64,000 nt of DNA from the NCBI GenBank assembly GCA_965248735.1, contig OZ252146.1, positions 1,612,001 to 1,676,000 of the forward strand, given 5' to 3'. Position 1 is the stretch's first letter; each line of letters begins with the position of its first letter. The notes beneath the pieces are model-generated. The model saw only the letters and a program-made list of their open reading frames with translations, ran no database searches and was not told the DNA's origin. The stretch is from Aldehydirespirator sp965248735. GTDB lineage: Bacteria > Actinomycetota > Acidimicrobiia > Acidimicrobiales > Aldehydirespiratoraceae. The position numbers were made by a program, and so were the translations under genes. This document shows, one piece after another, positions 13,196 through 22,203 of this stretch.

Positions 13196-15575
13196 CCCCG
13201 CGGCGGAGGCGGCCGCGGGCTAAGTGGCCAGCCGGCGGAGCACGATCCCGGACGTCTGGCCCGCGGTCCGATGTCTCGCGGGTGTGTTGGCGACTGGAGG
13301 TGTCCGACCTCGCTTCTGATCCCTCATTGGCCGGTGATACCGGCGCTGAACATCGAATGGCTCGCAGTGCCGCGCGCGCGTGCGAGGCGCCGCGAGAGTC
13401 GCTGTAGCCAACGGTAGGTCCGGCCTGCACCTTGTCGTCCCTGAGGCCGGCAGCGGCAAGCCGCACGGTCAGCTCGTTGCGGCCACCGCACGCCAGGGTC
13501 AGTTGCCTCGGGCGTGTTTGTGCCGCGCCGTTAGTTGATCGCATTGTTGGATCGACATCCGAAATGGCGGCTGTCCCGTCTGTGTAGCCGGCTGTTGCGA
13601 GCCCGGCGCCCGGCTCTCGGGAAGGCCGGGCCGTGGCGGCTGTTCTGTCGGAGTTGGCGGCCGTTGCGCGGGCGGAGAAGGCATTGTGGTCGGGCCGCCA
13701 CGAGGAAATTGGATCGTCCTCACGGAGATGCCTGGAGTCGTTGTCGCCACCGGACGCGGCCAGGGGCGGGTGCAGTCGGGTGCCGTCGGGTCTTAGGACC
13801 TCCCATGCGTCGCCCACGGGCTTGATGCGATAGCGCCCTTCGTGCAGCAGGATGTGGTGGCGGTGGCACAGCAGCGCCAGGTTGTCGGCGTTGGTGAGCC
13901 CGCCATCAGCCCAGTGCTTGATGTGGTGGGCGTCGCAGCGCGACGGAGGAGCATCGCAGCCGGGCCACACGCAGCCGCCGTCACGGGCGATGAGGACGCA
14001 GCGCAGCGCCTCGCTGACCCGCCGGGTGCGCCGCCCCACATCGATGACGCGTCCTTTGCTGTTGAGCACGGTGGGGATGATTTCGGCGTCGCAGGCCATG
14101 CGTCGCACCGTTGCCGCGGAGAGACTCTCTCCGCTGTCGGTGATGCCAGCGCGGTGGAGCCCTTCGAGCAGGGCATCGAGGCTCGTGCTGACCCGCAGCA
14201 CCGGCAGGACCCGCTTGCCCTCGTCGTCGAAGTCGGCCCACCCGCCGTCATTCAGGTCGCTGCCGTCTAGGTCCCCACCCTCTGGATCCCTGCCATCTAG
14301 GTCCTCGCCGCAAGTGTCCTCTCGGTCGCTGGCCACAGTCACAGAAGCTCCAGCCTTCGTGGGGCCCGTCTCGGCTTGAGCCGCTCCGGCCCGGGTCTGC
14401 TTGGCTTCAGTTGTTGCTCCCGCAGGTTGGCCCCCTTCGGCGTCGGCGTCGATGTCGGTCGTTGCAACTCCTGTGCCGTGGTGAGGTTCGATGCCGCCGG
14501 AACCCGGGCGGTGGGTTCCGGCGCTGCCCGACGCACTGTGGCTGGAACTTGCACGCCGGGGCTGGGATGCAGCGACCGGCGGGCTGTCAGTGTCTTGATG
14601 TTCGGGCGTGGCGGAGGCCGAGCGGGGATGTGCGTCTGTGCGTGAGCGGGCGCGACTGGGGGCCGGACGCCGGGGCTGGGATGCAGCGACCGGCGGGCTG
14701 TCAGTGTCTTGATGTTCGGGCGTGGCGGAGGCCGAGCGGGGATGTGCGTCTGTGCGTGAGCGGGCGCGACTGCGGGCCGGACGCCGGGGCTGGGATGCAG
14801 CGACCGGCGGGCTGTCAGTGTCTTGATGTTCGGGCGTGGCGGAGGCCGAGCGGGGATGTGCGTCTGTGGACCGGTGGCTGCGGCTGGAACTCGCACGCCT
14901 GGGCTGGGATGTGGCCGCGCACAGGGCGTCGATGTCTCGTTGTTCGGGACTGCGGCGCCGGCTCGGGGGCTGTTGCTTGTCGGTGCGCCACATCCGGTTG
15001 GCGATGGCGGCGACCTTGGCCTTGAGCCGGGCCCCGCTGTCGGGGTCGAGTGCCCCCTCAAGGCACACCATTCCGTCGCGGTTGTTGTAGAACCGCAGGA
15101 ACCGGTTGGCGTGCTGGCGCATGAAGCGCTGTTCGGGGGTCTCGTTTCGGGCTGCGATCTCCGCGGCCGCGGCTCGCTCGCGGGTGGCGTCGGTCCCTTC
15201 GCTCATAGCGGCCGCGACCAGCTCGCGCCGTGTCTCGTCGCCGACGTCAGCGCGCGCGATGGCTTCGGCCTGGTCGGTGTTGATGTCCCCGCAGGCCATC
15301 GCGCCAGCTACCGCAGGCTGTGCGGCGATGATCCTGGCTTGGCGGGAGGCCCGCCGGGCGGCGCCGCGGGACATGCCCGTGTTGCGCACCAGCGTGTCGG
15401 CCACGCAGGCATCGCCCACCGCCCGGGCCGCCCGCTGAGACTCGGCGACCGCGATGAGGCGCCGCTGGTATGCGACGGCCTTGTCGATGAAGCGCTGCAC
15501 ATGGGTGATCAGCGCCATGAGCCTCGCCGGCTCCAACTGCCGCAAAGCCGTGTCGGACAGCACCTCAAGTCGCAT
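13176..15575 (-). CDS. DUF222/13E12-type protein with C-terminal HNH nuclease domain
   Basis: The 799-residue protein belongs to the actinobacterial 13E12 repeat family. The N-terminal roughly 210 residues are the helical DUF222 part. The HNH part near residues 500-590 has CVWPGCDAPPSRCDAHHIKH and NLALLCHRHH, giving the Cys and His metal ligands and catalytic His. Between them lies a low-complexity Ser/Pro/Arg region with a 38-residue unit repeated three times. A long disordered tail runs antisense into the end of rpsJ. Such genes are multi-copy and mobile-like, and their cellular role is not established. It is one of the genes splitting rpsJ from rplC. Confidence 0.85.
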   Translation of the reverse strand: MRLEVLSDTALRQLEPARLMALITHVQRFIDKAVAYQRRLIAVAESQRAARAVGDACVADTLVRNTGMSRGAARRASRQARIIAAQPAVAGAMACGDINTDQAEAIARADVGDETRRELVAAAMSEGTDATRERAAAAEIAARNETPEQRFMRQHANRFLRFYNNRDGMVCLEGALDPDSGARLKAKVAAIANRMWRTDKQQPPSRRRSPEQRDIDALCAATSQPRRASSSRSHRSTDAHPRSASATPEHQDTDSPPVAASQPRRPARSRARSRTDAHPRSASATPEHQDTDSPPVAASQPRRPAPSRARSRTDAHPRSASATPEHQDTDSPPVAASQPRRASSSHSASGSAGTHRPGSGGIEPHHGTGVATTDIDADAEGGQPAGATTEAKQTRAGAAQAETGPTKAGASVTVASDREDTCGEDLDGRDPEGGDLDGSDLNDGGWADFDDEGKRVLPVLRVSTSLDALLEGLHRAGITDSGESLSAATVRRMACDAEIIPTVLNSKGRVIDVGRRTRRVSEALRCVLIARDGGCVWPGCDAPPSRCDAHHIKHWADGGLTNADNLALLCHRHHILLHEGRYRIKPVGDAWEVLRPDGTRLHPPLAASGGDNDSRHLREDDPISSWRPDHNAFSARATAANSDRTAATARPSREPGAGLATAGYTDGTAAISDVDPTMRSTNGAAQTRPRQLTLACGGRNELTVRLAAAGLRDDKVQAGPTVGYSDSRGASHARAALRAIRCSAPVSPANEGSEARSDTSSRQHTRETSDRGPDVRDRAPPAGHLARGRLRRGARSAGL
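14552..14868 (-). repeat. Three tandem copies of a 114-bp unit in the DUF222/HNH gene
   Basis: The anchor GGGCTGTCAGTGTC occurs at 14581, 14695 and 14809, a period of exactly 114 bases (38 codons). The copies are nearly identical and keep the frame, encoding units containing TDAHPRSASATPEHQD. A more diverged fourth unit may lie just beyond 14868. Confidence 0.92.
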
Positions 15576-15624
15576 AGCTTCACCCTAGATAGGGGGTGTG
15601 ACATCGATGCTTCACAGCAGTTAT

Positions 15625-15639
15625 TAATAATGATTATTA
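15625..15639. promoter_or_regulatory. AT-only palindrome between the HNH gene and trpC-like gene
   Basis: TAATAAT-G-ATTATTA is a perfect 15-base palindrome inside about 20 AT bases of a very GC-rich window. It lies 50 bases upstream of the HNH start (minus strand) and just past the 3' end of the trpC-like gene. It could be an operator or promoter element for the HNH gene. No regulator can be assigned. Confidence 0.5.
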
Positions 15640-15704
15640 GTGCTGACAACGCCTGGAATTCCCAGACGAGTTTCGAGAGCGCGGGCCTGAGATGCCCTGG
15701 TCGC

Positions 15705-16505
15705 TCAGCGTGAGGCGGCTCGTGCCCGGGCCGCGTCCGACAGCAGCGCGCTCAGCTTTCCGGCCGGATCCGGCGCGGTGACCAGCGCTTCGCCGATCAG
15801 GGCGGCGTCGTAGCCCGCGGCGACGATGTCCCCCATGCCGGTTCCGCCCTCGACGCCGATGCCCGATGCGGCCACCTTGACGATCCCGTCGTCCATCTGA
15901 GCGAACAGGCGGCTCATCTCGACAGCCTTGTTGTAGTCGACGGTGAAGCGGGTGTCCTTGGGCTGGCTGCGCTGGTTGACCGCGATCATGTAGGCCCCGG
16001 CGGCCACGGCCAGCTCGAGTTCGGGCCCGGTGCGGACCTCGGTCAGGACGTCCAACCCCAGCTCGAGGGCCAGCTCGTGGATCGGGCGCAGCAAGGAGGC
16101 GTCCACGTCGTCGACGATCACCAACATGGCATCGGCGCCCATGGCGCTGGAGGTGCGGACGTCTTCGAGGGTGGTGAGAAAGTCCTTCCGCAGCACGGGG
16201 ATGCCCGCCGCAGCTCGCGCCCGTTGGAGGTCTTCGGGCGATCCGCCGAAACGGGGACCGTCGGTCAGCACCGACAGGCACACGGCGCCGCCGTCGCGGT
16301 ACTGGCAGGCCAGCTCGGCCGCGTCCGCGTCGGCCCTCAAGTTGCCCGCGGAGGGCGAGCGCCGCTTGACCTCGGCGATCACCGACAGACCGTCGGACAG
16401 CAGCGCCCTCTTGAACTCATGGCCGAGACCTCCGGGTGACGGGCGCAGCGGCGTTGACGCGCCCGCCTCCATGTCCTCTGCTCTCTCGGGAGACACTGCC
16501 ACCAC
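15705..16505 (-). CDS. trpC: Indole-3-glycerol-phosphate synthase-like protein
   Basis: The 266-residue TIM-barrel protein resembles TrpC, which closes carboxyphenylaminodeoxyribulose phosphate to indole glycerol phosphate in tryptophan synthesis. Family motifs are IAEVKRRSPSAG (Glu and Lys), VLRKDF (Lys), LTEV (Glu) and AVNQR (Asn). The usual ESGI late in the barrel reads ASGI, so the conserved Glu (E210 in the Sulfolobus enzyme) is Ala, and NNRDL reads NQRSQ. No other trp gene is nearby. It may be a functional but divergent TrpC or a paralogue with another role. Confidence 0.75.
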   Translation of the reverse strand: MVAVSPERAEDMEAGASTPLRPSPGGLGHEFKRALLSDGLSVIAEVKRRSPSAGNLRADADAAELACQYRDGGAVCLSVLTDGPRFGGSPEDLQRARAAAGIPVLRKDFLTTLEDVRTSSAMGADAMLVIVDDVDASLLRPIHELALELGLDVLTEVRTGPELELAVAAGAYMIAVNQRSQPKDTRFTVDYNKAVEMSRLFAQMDDGIVKVAASGIGVEGGTGMGDIVAAGYDAALIGEALVTAPDPAGKLSALLSDAARARAASR

Positions 16506-16582
16506 CGCGCCGATGCTAACCGGCAGGCCCGGTCCCAGCGCCGAGCGCCTCCGGGCACGGCTTGCGCGCCGGAGGCGGCGAT

Positions 16583-17278
16583 ATGGTTTGGGACATGGAC
16601 ATAGAAGTACGACACGCGCCCAGTTTCGGAGTAGCGAGGTGCAGGTTGAGCGGCGGCGAGCAGCTCAAGGTCGAGTCTGGGGCCATGATGGCCCACTCGA
16701 CCGGGATGGCGCTCGAGGCCAAGATGGAGGGCGGCGCGTTGAAGTCGCTCAAGCGCAGCGTCCTGGGCGGCGAGTCGCTGTTCGTCTCAACCTTCACCGC
16801 GCCGGACACCGGCGGCTGGGTGGATGTGGCCGCGAAGCTCCCGGGAGACATTCGCGTCATTGAGCTCGACGGCTCGCATACCTGGATAATCGAGCGGGGC
16901 AACTGGCTCGCCTCGGAGGCATCGATCGAAATCGACACCAAGTGGAGCGGGTTCAAGATGCTGGCTGGCGGCGAGGGTGGGTTCATGATCCACGCCAGCG
17001 GCGCCGGGAAGGCCATCGTCGCCTCCTACGGCGCCGTCGAGACGATGTCGCTGGCCGAGGGCGAGACCGTCGTGGTGGACACCAACCACATGCTGGCCTT
17101 CGCAGACACTGTCAGCTTCGAGCTGAAGCGGGCGGTGGAGGGCAGGAGCGTCCAGTCGATGAAGTCCGGGGAGGGGTGGGTGTTCCATTTCACCGGCCCG
17201 GGCAAAATCATGGTGCAGACCCGCAACCAGCAACAGCTCATCGCCTGGATCAACACCGAGATCGGCAGCCGCGAATAG
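16583..17278 (+). CDS. AIM24 / DUF124 family protein
   Basis: The protein of about 231 residues is beta-rich and matches the AIM24-type (TIGR00266-like) family, with SGAMMAHSTGM near the start, GGESLFVSTFTA in the middle, and a C-terminal GPGKIMVQTRN segment. ATG 16583 is chosen because GGAGG lies at 16571-16575. ATG 16595 is an alternative. The bacterial family has no settled biochemical function. It is the only plus-strand gene in the insert between rpsJ and rplC. Confidence 0.8.
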   Translation: MVWDMDIEVRHAPSFGVARCRLSGGEQLKVESGAMMAHSTGMALEAKMEGGALKSLKRSVLGGESLFVSTFTAPDTGGWVDVAAKLPGDIRVIELDGSHTWIIERGNWLASEASIEIDTKWSGFKMLAGGEGGFMIHASGAGKAIVASYGAVETMSLAEGETVVVDTNHMLAFADTVSFELKRAVEGRSVQSMKSGEGWVFHFTGPGKIMVQTRNQQQLIAWINTEIGSRE

Positions 17279-17371
17279 CCCGCTGTGCGCGGCCACGCTG
17301 AGCCACGAGGCTGAGCGGATAGGTCACAGCCTTTCGATGACTCGCCGCGGTTGGCCGACGCTGGTCCAGTG

Positions 17372-19309
17372 TCAGGTGCAGACCGGCTCGAATTGCAGGC
17401 CTCGTCCGGACAGGCGCTCCATGGCGAGTTCGAGGCCCGCGACTGTCTGTGTGCGGTTGCCGCCGGCGTCGTGCATCAGCACGATCGCCTTGTCGGTGGC
17501 GCCGCGCGTGATGCTCTCGGCGATGGCTTGGGCTCCGGGCCTGCGCCAGTCGTTGGTGTCCACGGTCCACAGCACCAGTTCCAGCCCGAGGACCGCGGCC
17601 CATTCACGGGTGAAGGCGTCGATGGAACCGTAGGGGGGCCGCAGGCACGGCGTGGCGTGGTCGCCCAGGACGGCCTGGGTGCGGCCGACCGTGTCATCGA
17701 ACGACGACCGGGGCAGTCCGGCAAGGTTCTGGTGGTTCCAACTGTGGTTCGCCACGGTGTGCCCCTCGGCGACGATGCGTCCAATGAGGTCGGGGTGTTT
17801 CTCGGCTAGAGAGCCCAGCACGAAGAAGGTGGCCCGGGCCGAGTGGCGGGCGAGGATGTCGAGCATCTGCGGCGTGTAGGTGGGATGCGGGCCGTCATCG
17901 ATCGTCAAGTAGACGACGCCGCCGGACCCGGCCGCGGCCGCCGGCGGTGTGGTAGTGGGCGCTTCGGCGGCCGTGGTGGGCGGCGGTGTGGTAGTGGGCG
18001 CTTCGGCGGCCGTGGTGGGCGGCGGTGTGGTTGTGGGCGTATCGGCGGCCGTGGTGGGCGGCGGTGTGGTTGTGGGCGTATCGGCGGCCGTGGTGGGCGG
18101 CGGTGTGGAGTCTGAGCCCAGCGGCAGTGCCTCCAGGGTCAGTTCGTAGTCGGCTGGCGACGCGTGCGCGGAGACGACGGTCACCCGCCACGGGCCCGCG
18201 GCGGGCAGGGTGGCCTGCACCTGCTGGTGCCGCTCGATTGCCGCCGCGATCACCTCGTCGCCGAGCCGGACGTCGAGCCACACGCCGATAGGCGCCCTGA
18301 GCGTCGCCGTGAACGCCTGCCCGGCCGCGGCCTGCAGCGTGTAGGTCTGACGCTGGCGGAAATCGATGGGCCCCGACACTGCGGCGGTCACCGCCCCCGA
18401 CTCGAAGCGGACGTCGATGTCGGGCAGCTCGAGGCCGGGCAGGGGAAGATCGCCGAGCGGATCAGTCCCGATCACCCGAACCGAGGCCTCGGGCCCGTCA
18501 ACGTCGATCTCCAGTGTCGTGTGTTGGGTGATGACACCGAAGGACTCGTCGCTGGCCCGGTCAAACAGCGACACCTGAACACGCCCCTCGCTCACCAAGA
18601 TGCTGTCCATCACGACGCGGTCGCCGACAAACACCGCCGGTAGAGCCACCGCGACCCCATCGTCGTCTATCACCGGCACGATCAGGTGGAACACGCCAGT
18701 CCCCGCGGAGTCCTCCACGATGTGGGCGACCAGGTCGTCGTCGCCGTCAGCGTCGAGATCGCCCGCAGCTACCCGGTTCTGCAGCGTGAAGACATCGGCC
18801 GACGCGCCGCCATAGGACACCGTCGCGTGGCCGCCGGCGAGCTGGATGATCTGGCCGCTCTGCTCGAAGGCGAGGCTCTCGAGATCCTCCCAGCCGATGC
18901 CGCTCGAAGGCCCTGCCCCCTCCGACGACGGGTCCTCCGACGAAGGGTCCTCCGACGTCGTCGACCCAGAAGCCGCGGACCCATCAGGCGCCGCCGCCTG
19001 CTCTTCCGACGGCGTCGCACCAGACGACGCAGCCTCGTCGGCGGGCGTCGTATCGGACCCAGTCGCGTCGGTCTCCGACGGCGCCGAGGGCTCGTTGCCA
19101 CATCCGCCAGATGCCAGCACCAACAAGGCAAGGGCCGCGACGCGCCAGCGCCATCCACCGGTTCGTCGCCTCCACCACAGAGACAGAGGCGTTAGCAGCG
19201 CAGAGCCTTGAGCTGGCCGCCTCCCTGCCACAACATCAGAGTAGCCGGGGGCTCGGGCTGAGAGCGTGCCCTCAAGCACGGTGTCGACCGTCCCGGTGGT
19301 GTTCAGCAC
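17372..19309 (-). CDS. Secreted polysaccharide deacetylase lipoprotein (NodB domain)
   Basis: The 645-residue product has a basic segment, a hydrophobic stretch and a lipobox-like VLASGGC near residue 70, so the true start may lie downstream (a GTG about 27 codons in). After a Ser/Thr/acidic linker comes a calcium-loop-like GDLDADGDDDLV region, a beta domain, then four 13-residue Thr/Pro repeats. The C-terminal roughly 200 residues are a NodB deacetylase: TIDDGPHP, NHSWNH, RPPYG and LMHDAGG supply the Asp-His-His metal site and catalytic residues. It probably removes acetyl groups from peptidoglycan or another surface glycan. Confidence 0.88.
   Translation of the reverse strand: MLNTTGTVDTVLEGTLSARAPGYSDVVAGRRPAQGSALLTPLSLWWRRRTGGWRWRVAALALLVLASGGCGNEPSAPSETDATGSDTTPADEAASSGATPSEEQAAAPDGSAASGSTTSEDPSSEDPSSEGAGPSSGIGWEDLESLAFEQSGQIIQLAGGHATVSYGGASADVFTLQNRVAAGDLDADGDDDLVAHIVEDSAGTGVFHLIVPVIDDDGVAVALPAVFVGDRVVMDSILVSEGRVQVSLFDRASDESFGVITQHTTLEIDVDGPEASVRVIGTDPLGDLPLPGLELPDIDVRFESGAVTAAVSGPIDFRQRQTYTLQAAAGQAFTATLRAPIGVWLDVRLGDEVIAAAIERHQQVQATLPAAGPWRVTVVSAHASPADYELTLEALPLGSDSTPPPTTAADTPTTTPPPTTAADTPTTTPPPTTAAEAPTTTPPPTTAAEAPTTTPPAAAAGSGGVVYLTIDDGPHPTYTPQMLDILARHSARATFFVLGSLAEKHPDLIGRIVAEGHTVANHSWNHQNLAGLPRSSFDDTVGRTQAVLGDHATPCLRPPYGSIDAFTREWAAVLGLELVLWTVDTNDWRRPGAQAIAESITRGATDKAIVLMHDAGGNRTQTVAGLELAMERLSGRGLQFEPVCT
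17943..18109 (-). repeat. Tandem 39-bp repeats coding the Thr/Pro linker of the deacetylase
   Basis: Four 39-base units (13 codons) encode TPTTTPPPTTAAD or the variant with EA in place of DT. Two units of each variant are adjacent, which points to stepwise duplication. The linker separates the beta domains from the catalytic NodB domain. Confidence 0.9.
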
Positions 19310-19345
19310 GGCGACCGGGGCGGTCGGCTTCCGGTTGATGTCGGA

Positions 19346-20494
19346 TCAGTCGCTATCGGCTCCAGCTGGCGGCGGCTCGGCGGCTAGCGACTCCGTCGGC
19401 ACGGGTGGCTCTCCGGCCTCTCCGGCCTCGTCGGGTTCGGCACGCCGTGCCATCCAGCTCGAGATGAACGCCTGTGCGGTGGCGGCCACGGGCAGGGCCA
19501 GGAACGCCCCGACGATCCCCAGCAGCGCGGTGCCGGCGATCACGGAGCCGAAGGCCAGAGCAACATGGATCTCCATGGTGTGGGCAGTGATCCGAGGCGA
19601 GAAGAAGTAGTTCTCCAGTTGCTGGTAGGCGACGATCACGATCAGCGCGAAGAGCCCGGCGCGGGGCTCGTGGAGCAGCGCGACCAGCACCGGCAGCACC
19701 CCCGCGATGTATGCGCCGACCGCGGGGATGAACTGCGACACAACGCCCACCCACATGGCGAGGGCGACCGGCGAGGGTACGTCGAGCAGTGCGAACGCGA
19801 TCCAGTGCACCAGCGCCGACAGCGCGGCCAGGATCGTGCGGGAGAACATGTAGCTGCCGGTCTTGTTCATGGCCAGATCCCAGATCTCGGTCACGATCGC
19901 GGCCCTGTGCTCGGTCAAGTGCGAGGACACCATCTTGCGGAGCTTGGGGCCCTCGGCCATCAGGTAGAAGGTGAAGAGGGCCACGGTGAACAGCTGGAAC
20001 AGCAGGCTCACCACGGTCGTGCCGACATTGACCACGTCGTCGGCGAAGCGGCCGGCCAGGTCTTGGAGCCCGCCGCCCTCAAGGAACTCGTCCTTCAACG
20101 TGTCGAACTCATATTGGAGGCCGAAGGTGTCGTTGAGCCAGTCCTCGATGTCGGCGATGTAGCTGGGTGCCTTGTCGATCAGGAAATCGGTCTCTGAGGC
20201 GAGCGCGGTGCCGACCACCGCGGAGAAGCCGGCAACAAGAACAGTGACGACCGCGAACGTGATGGCCGTGCCGATGCCCCGGCGGATGCCCCGGCCGGCC
20301 ATGAGGTTCACCGCGGGCTCTAGGGCGAACGCGATGAACAGCGACACGAGCAGCACCACGATCAGCGTGCTCAGGGCCCGCACCACTCCGACCGCGTAGA
20401 AGGTGGCCAATCCGCCGAGCCAGAACCAGACGATGGCCCGCTTAGCCCAGGCCGGCAGGGTCCTGCCGTCGTCCATCGCCGCGACCCTAGTCAT
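19346..20494 (-). CDS. AI-2E family transporter-like membrane protein
   Basis: The 382-residue protein has the layout of the AI-2E/PerM family. There are two N-terminal membrane helices (near residues 25-75), a third, a soluble middle segment (near 105-165), and a cluster of C-terminal helices including GVVSQFIPAVGAYIAGVLPV and LENYFFSPRI. A charged Pro/Glu-rich tail ends the protein. Members have been linked to autoinducer-2 export or sodium/proton antiport, and the substrate here is unknown. It starts 388 bases from rplC, divergently. Confidence 0.85.
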   Translation of the reverse strand: MTRVAAMDDGRTLPAWAKRAIVWFWLGGLATFYAVGVVRALSTLIVVLLVSLFIAFALEPAVNLMAGRGIRRGIGTAITFAVVTVLVAGFSAVVGTALASETDFLIDKAPSYIADIEDWLNDTFGLQYEFDTLKDEFLEGGGLQDLAGRFADDVVNVGTTVVSLLFQLFTVALFTFYLMAEGPKLRKMVSSHLTEHRAAIVTEIWDLAMNKTGSYMFSRTILAALSALVHWIAFALLDVPSPVALAMWVGVVSQFIPAVGAYIAGVLPVLVALLHEPRAGLFALIVIVAYQQLENYFFSPRITAHTMEIHVALAFGSVIAGTALLGIVGAFLALPVAATAQAFISSWMARRAEPDEAGEAGEPPVPTESLAAEPPPAGADSD

Positions 20495-20579
20495 CGGTCC
20501 CCGCTGGTAGGGGGACCACTCGGCCGCTCTGAGAGACAGCGCGGGTAGGTGGTACCGCCTCGCGGTGCAGCGTCGTGAA

Positions 20580-20677
20580 TCCCGCTCTTGTTCGCTGCGC
20601 TCACGGGCCGCTCGGGCCCCGGCCTCGCTCAGCGCCTCGCGAGGCTCTCATGAAGTGCCGTCTACCCGCTCGGCCTC
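20580..20677 (+). repeat. Dispersed intergenic repeat, copy 2
   Basis: It begins TCCCGCTCTTGTTCGCTGCG and ends CCCGCTCGGCCTC, matching copies at 441-541 (minus) and 32557-32650. It fills the space between the permease start and a promoter-like pair reading into rplC. The rest of the 388-base gap contains no gene that I can support. Confidence 0.85.
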
Positions 20678-20683
20678 CGAGGG

Positions 20684-20712
20684 TTGGGGGTCGGGGTGGG
20701 CGCCGTTACACT
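20684..20712 (+). promoter_or_regulatory. Candidate promoter for the rplC operon
   Basis: TTGGGG (20684-20689), 17 bases, then TACACT (20707-20712). It starts seven bases after the dispersed repeat. Because rpsJ is 7.7 kb away behind opposing genes, rplC and its followers need their own promoter, which makes this site more credible than motif strength alone. Confidence 0.5.
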
Positions 20713-20882
20713 CGGCGGTTCGCTCCGGGCCGTCCGGGGCGAATACGAATCGACGTCCGTGCAGGCCCTGGCGGGGTACCGCAGGGGAACCGTGCGGCAC
20801 AACCAAGTCGCCGCTCCGCCGGGCAAGCCCGAGCGGAGCGTTCGCGTGAGCGGCACTCGCGTAGAGATGTCAGGACGAGGCC

Positions 20883-21521
20883 ATGGCCACAAAGGCGATC
20901 GTGGGCACCAAGGTCGGCATGACCCAGGTGTGGGACGACAGCAACCGGGTCGTCGGCGTCACCGTCCTGCGCGTCTCGCCCTGCCGCGTGGTGCAGGTGA
21001 AGACCAACGAGCGTGACGGCTACAGCGCGATACAGGTCACCTTCGGCATGATCGACCCCGCCCGGCTCACCCAGCCGGAGGCCGGGCACTTCGAACGGGC
21101 CGGGGTGGACGCCGGCCGAACCGTGGTGGAGCTGCGCCTCGACGACGTGAGCGAGTACGCCATCGGCCAGCAGATCGGCGTCGACGTGCTCGCCTCGGGT
21201 GAGCGGGTCGACGTGACCGCGGTCTCGAAGGGCAAGGGCTTCACCGGCGTGATGAAGCGCCATGGCTTCAAAGGGCAGCCCGCCGGCCACGGTGCCCACA
21301 AGGTGCATCGCAAGCCCGGCGCCGTGGGCCAGTGCGCCACCCCCTCGAGGGTGTTCAGGGGCAAGAAGATGCCCGGACGGGCCGGAGCCGGGCGGGTCAC
21401 CACACTCAACCTCGAAGTGGTCAAGGCCGACGCCGACGCCGAAGTGCTGCTGGTGAAGGGCGCTGTTCCCGGCCCCAAGGGCGGCACCGTCGTCGTGCGC
21501 AACGCGGTGAAGGGCGGCTGA
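20883..21521 (+). CDS. rplC: 50S ribosomal protein L3
   Basis: The 212-residue L3 is an early-assembly protein whose loop reaches the peptidyl transferase centre. The start MATKAIVGTKVGMTQVW and the loop with GKGFTGVMKRHGF and GAVGQCATPSRVFRGKKMPG are characteristic. ATG 20883 has AGGACGAGG upstream. It is the first gene of the displaced S10 block, with rplD four bases after. Confidence 0.98.
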   Translation: MATKAIVGTKVGMTQVWDDSNRVVGVTVLRVSPCRVVQVKTNERDGYSAIQVTFGMIDPARLTQPEAGHFERAGVDAGRTVVELRLDDVSEYAIGQQIGVDVLASGERVDVTAVSKGKGFTGVMKRHGFKGQPAGHGAHKVHRKPGAVGQCATPSRVFRGKKMPGRAGAGRVTTLNLEVVKADADAEVLLVKGAVPGPKGGTVVVRNAVKGG

Positions 21522-21525
21522 ACAC

Positions 21526-22203
21526 ATGGGGCCGGTGAAGGTGGTGACGCCGAAGGGCCGCAAGGTCGGCGAAGTCGTCCTCGACTCCTCGATCTTCGAC
21601 GTGGAGCCAAACATCTCCGTGATGCACCAGGTGGTGACCGCGCAGCTCGCGGCCCGCCGGGCCGGCACCCACAGCACCAAGGGCCGGGCCGAGGTGGCCG
21701 GGGGCGGGGCCAAGCCCTGGCGCCAAAAAGGCACCGGCCGGGCCCGTCACGGCTCGATCAGATCTCCCCAGTGGCGCGGCGGCGGTGCGGCCCACGGCCC
21801 CAAGCCCCGCGACTACCGCCAGCGCACCCCCAAGAAGATGAAGCGCCTGGCCCTCGTCTCCGCGCTTTCGGACCGGGCCCGCTCCGGCCGCGTCATCGTG
21901 GTGGACCGGTGGCGCTTCGACGAGCCTCGCACCCGCGACGCCGCGGCCGCCCTCGACGCCATCGGAGCGACCGGAAAGGTCCTGGTGGTGCTGGGCGACG
22001 ACGATGCCTACGCCCAGAAGAGCTTCCGCAACCTCCCGCCCGTGCACTGCCTGCACTACCGCGAGCTGAACACCTACGACGTGCTCAACAGCGACGTAGT
22101 GGTGTTCACCTCCGACGCACTGCCCACCGGCCGCGGTGCCGACACTGGTGACGTCGATGCAGCCGACCGCGGCACGGACGACGACGGTGACCGCGATGCG
22201 TGA
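21526..22203 (+). CDS. rplD: 50S ribosomal protein L4
   Basis: The 225-residue L4 has the exit-tunnel loop KPWRQKGTGRARHGSIRSPQWRGGG near residues 65-90. An Asp-rich C-terminal extension of roughly 20 residues (from TGRGADTGDVDAAD) goes beyond the usual end. The last eight bases overlap the rplW start, implying translational coupling. Confidence 0.97.
   Translation: MGPVKVVTPKGRKVGEVVLDSSIFDVEPNISVMHQVVTAQLAARRAGTHSTKGRAEVAGGGAKPWRQKGTGRARHGSIRSPQWRGGGAAHGPKPRDYRQRTPKKMKRLALVSALSDRARSGRVIVVDRWRFDEPRTRDAAAALDAIGATGKVLVVLGDDDAYAQKSFRNLPPVHCLHYRELNTYDVLNSDVVVFTSDALPTGRGADTGDVDAADRGTDDDGDRDA

Noticed and set aside
14552..14868. 114-bp repeats considered as a CRISPR array
   Set aside because: Units are contiguous, in frame and without variable spacers; they are coding repeats.
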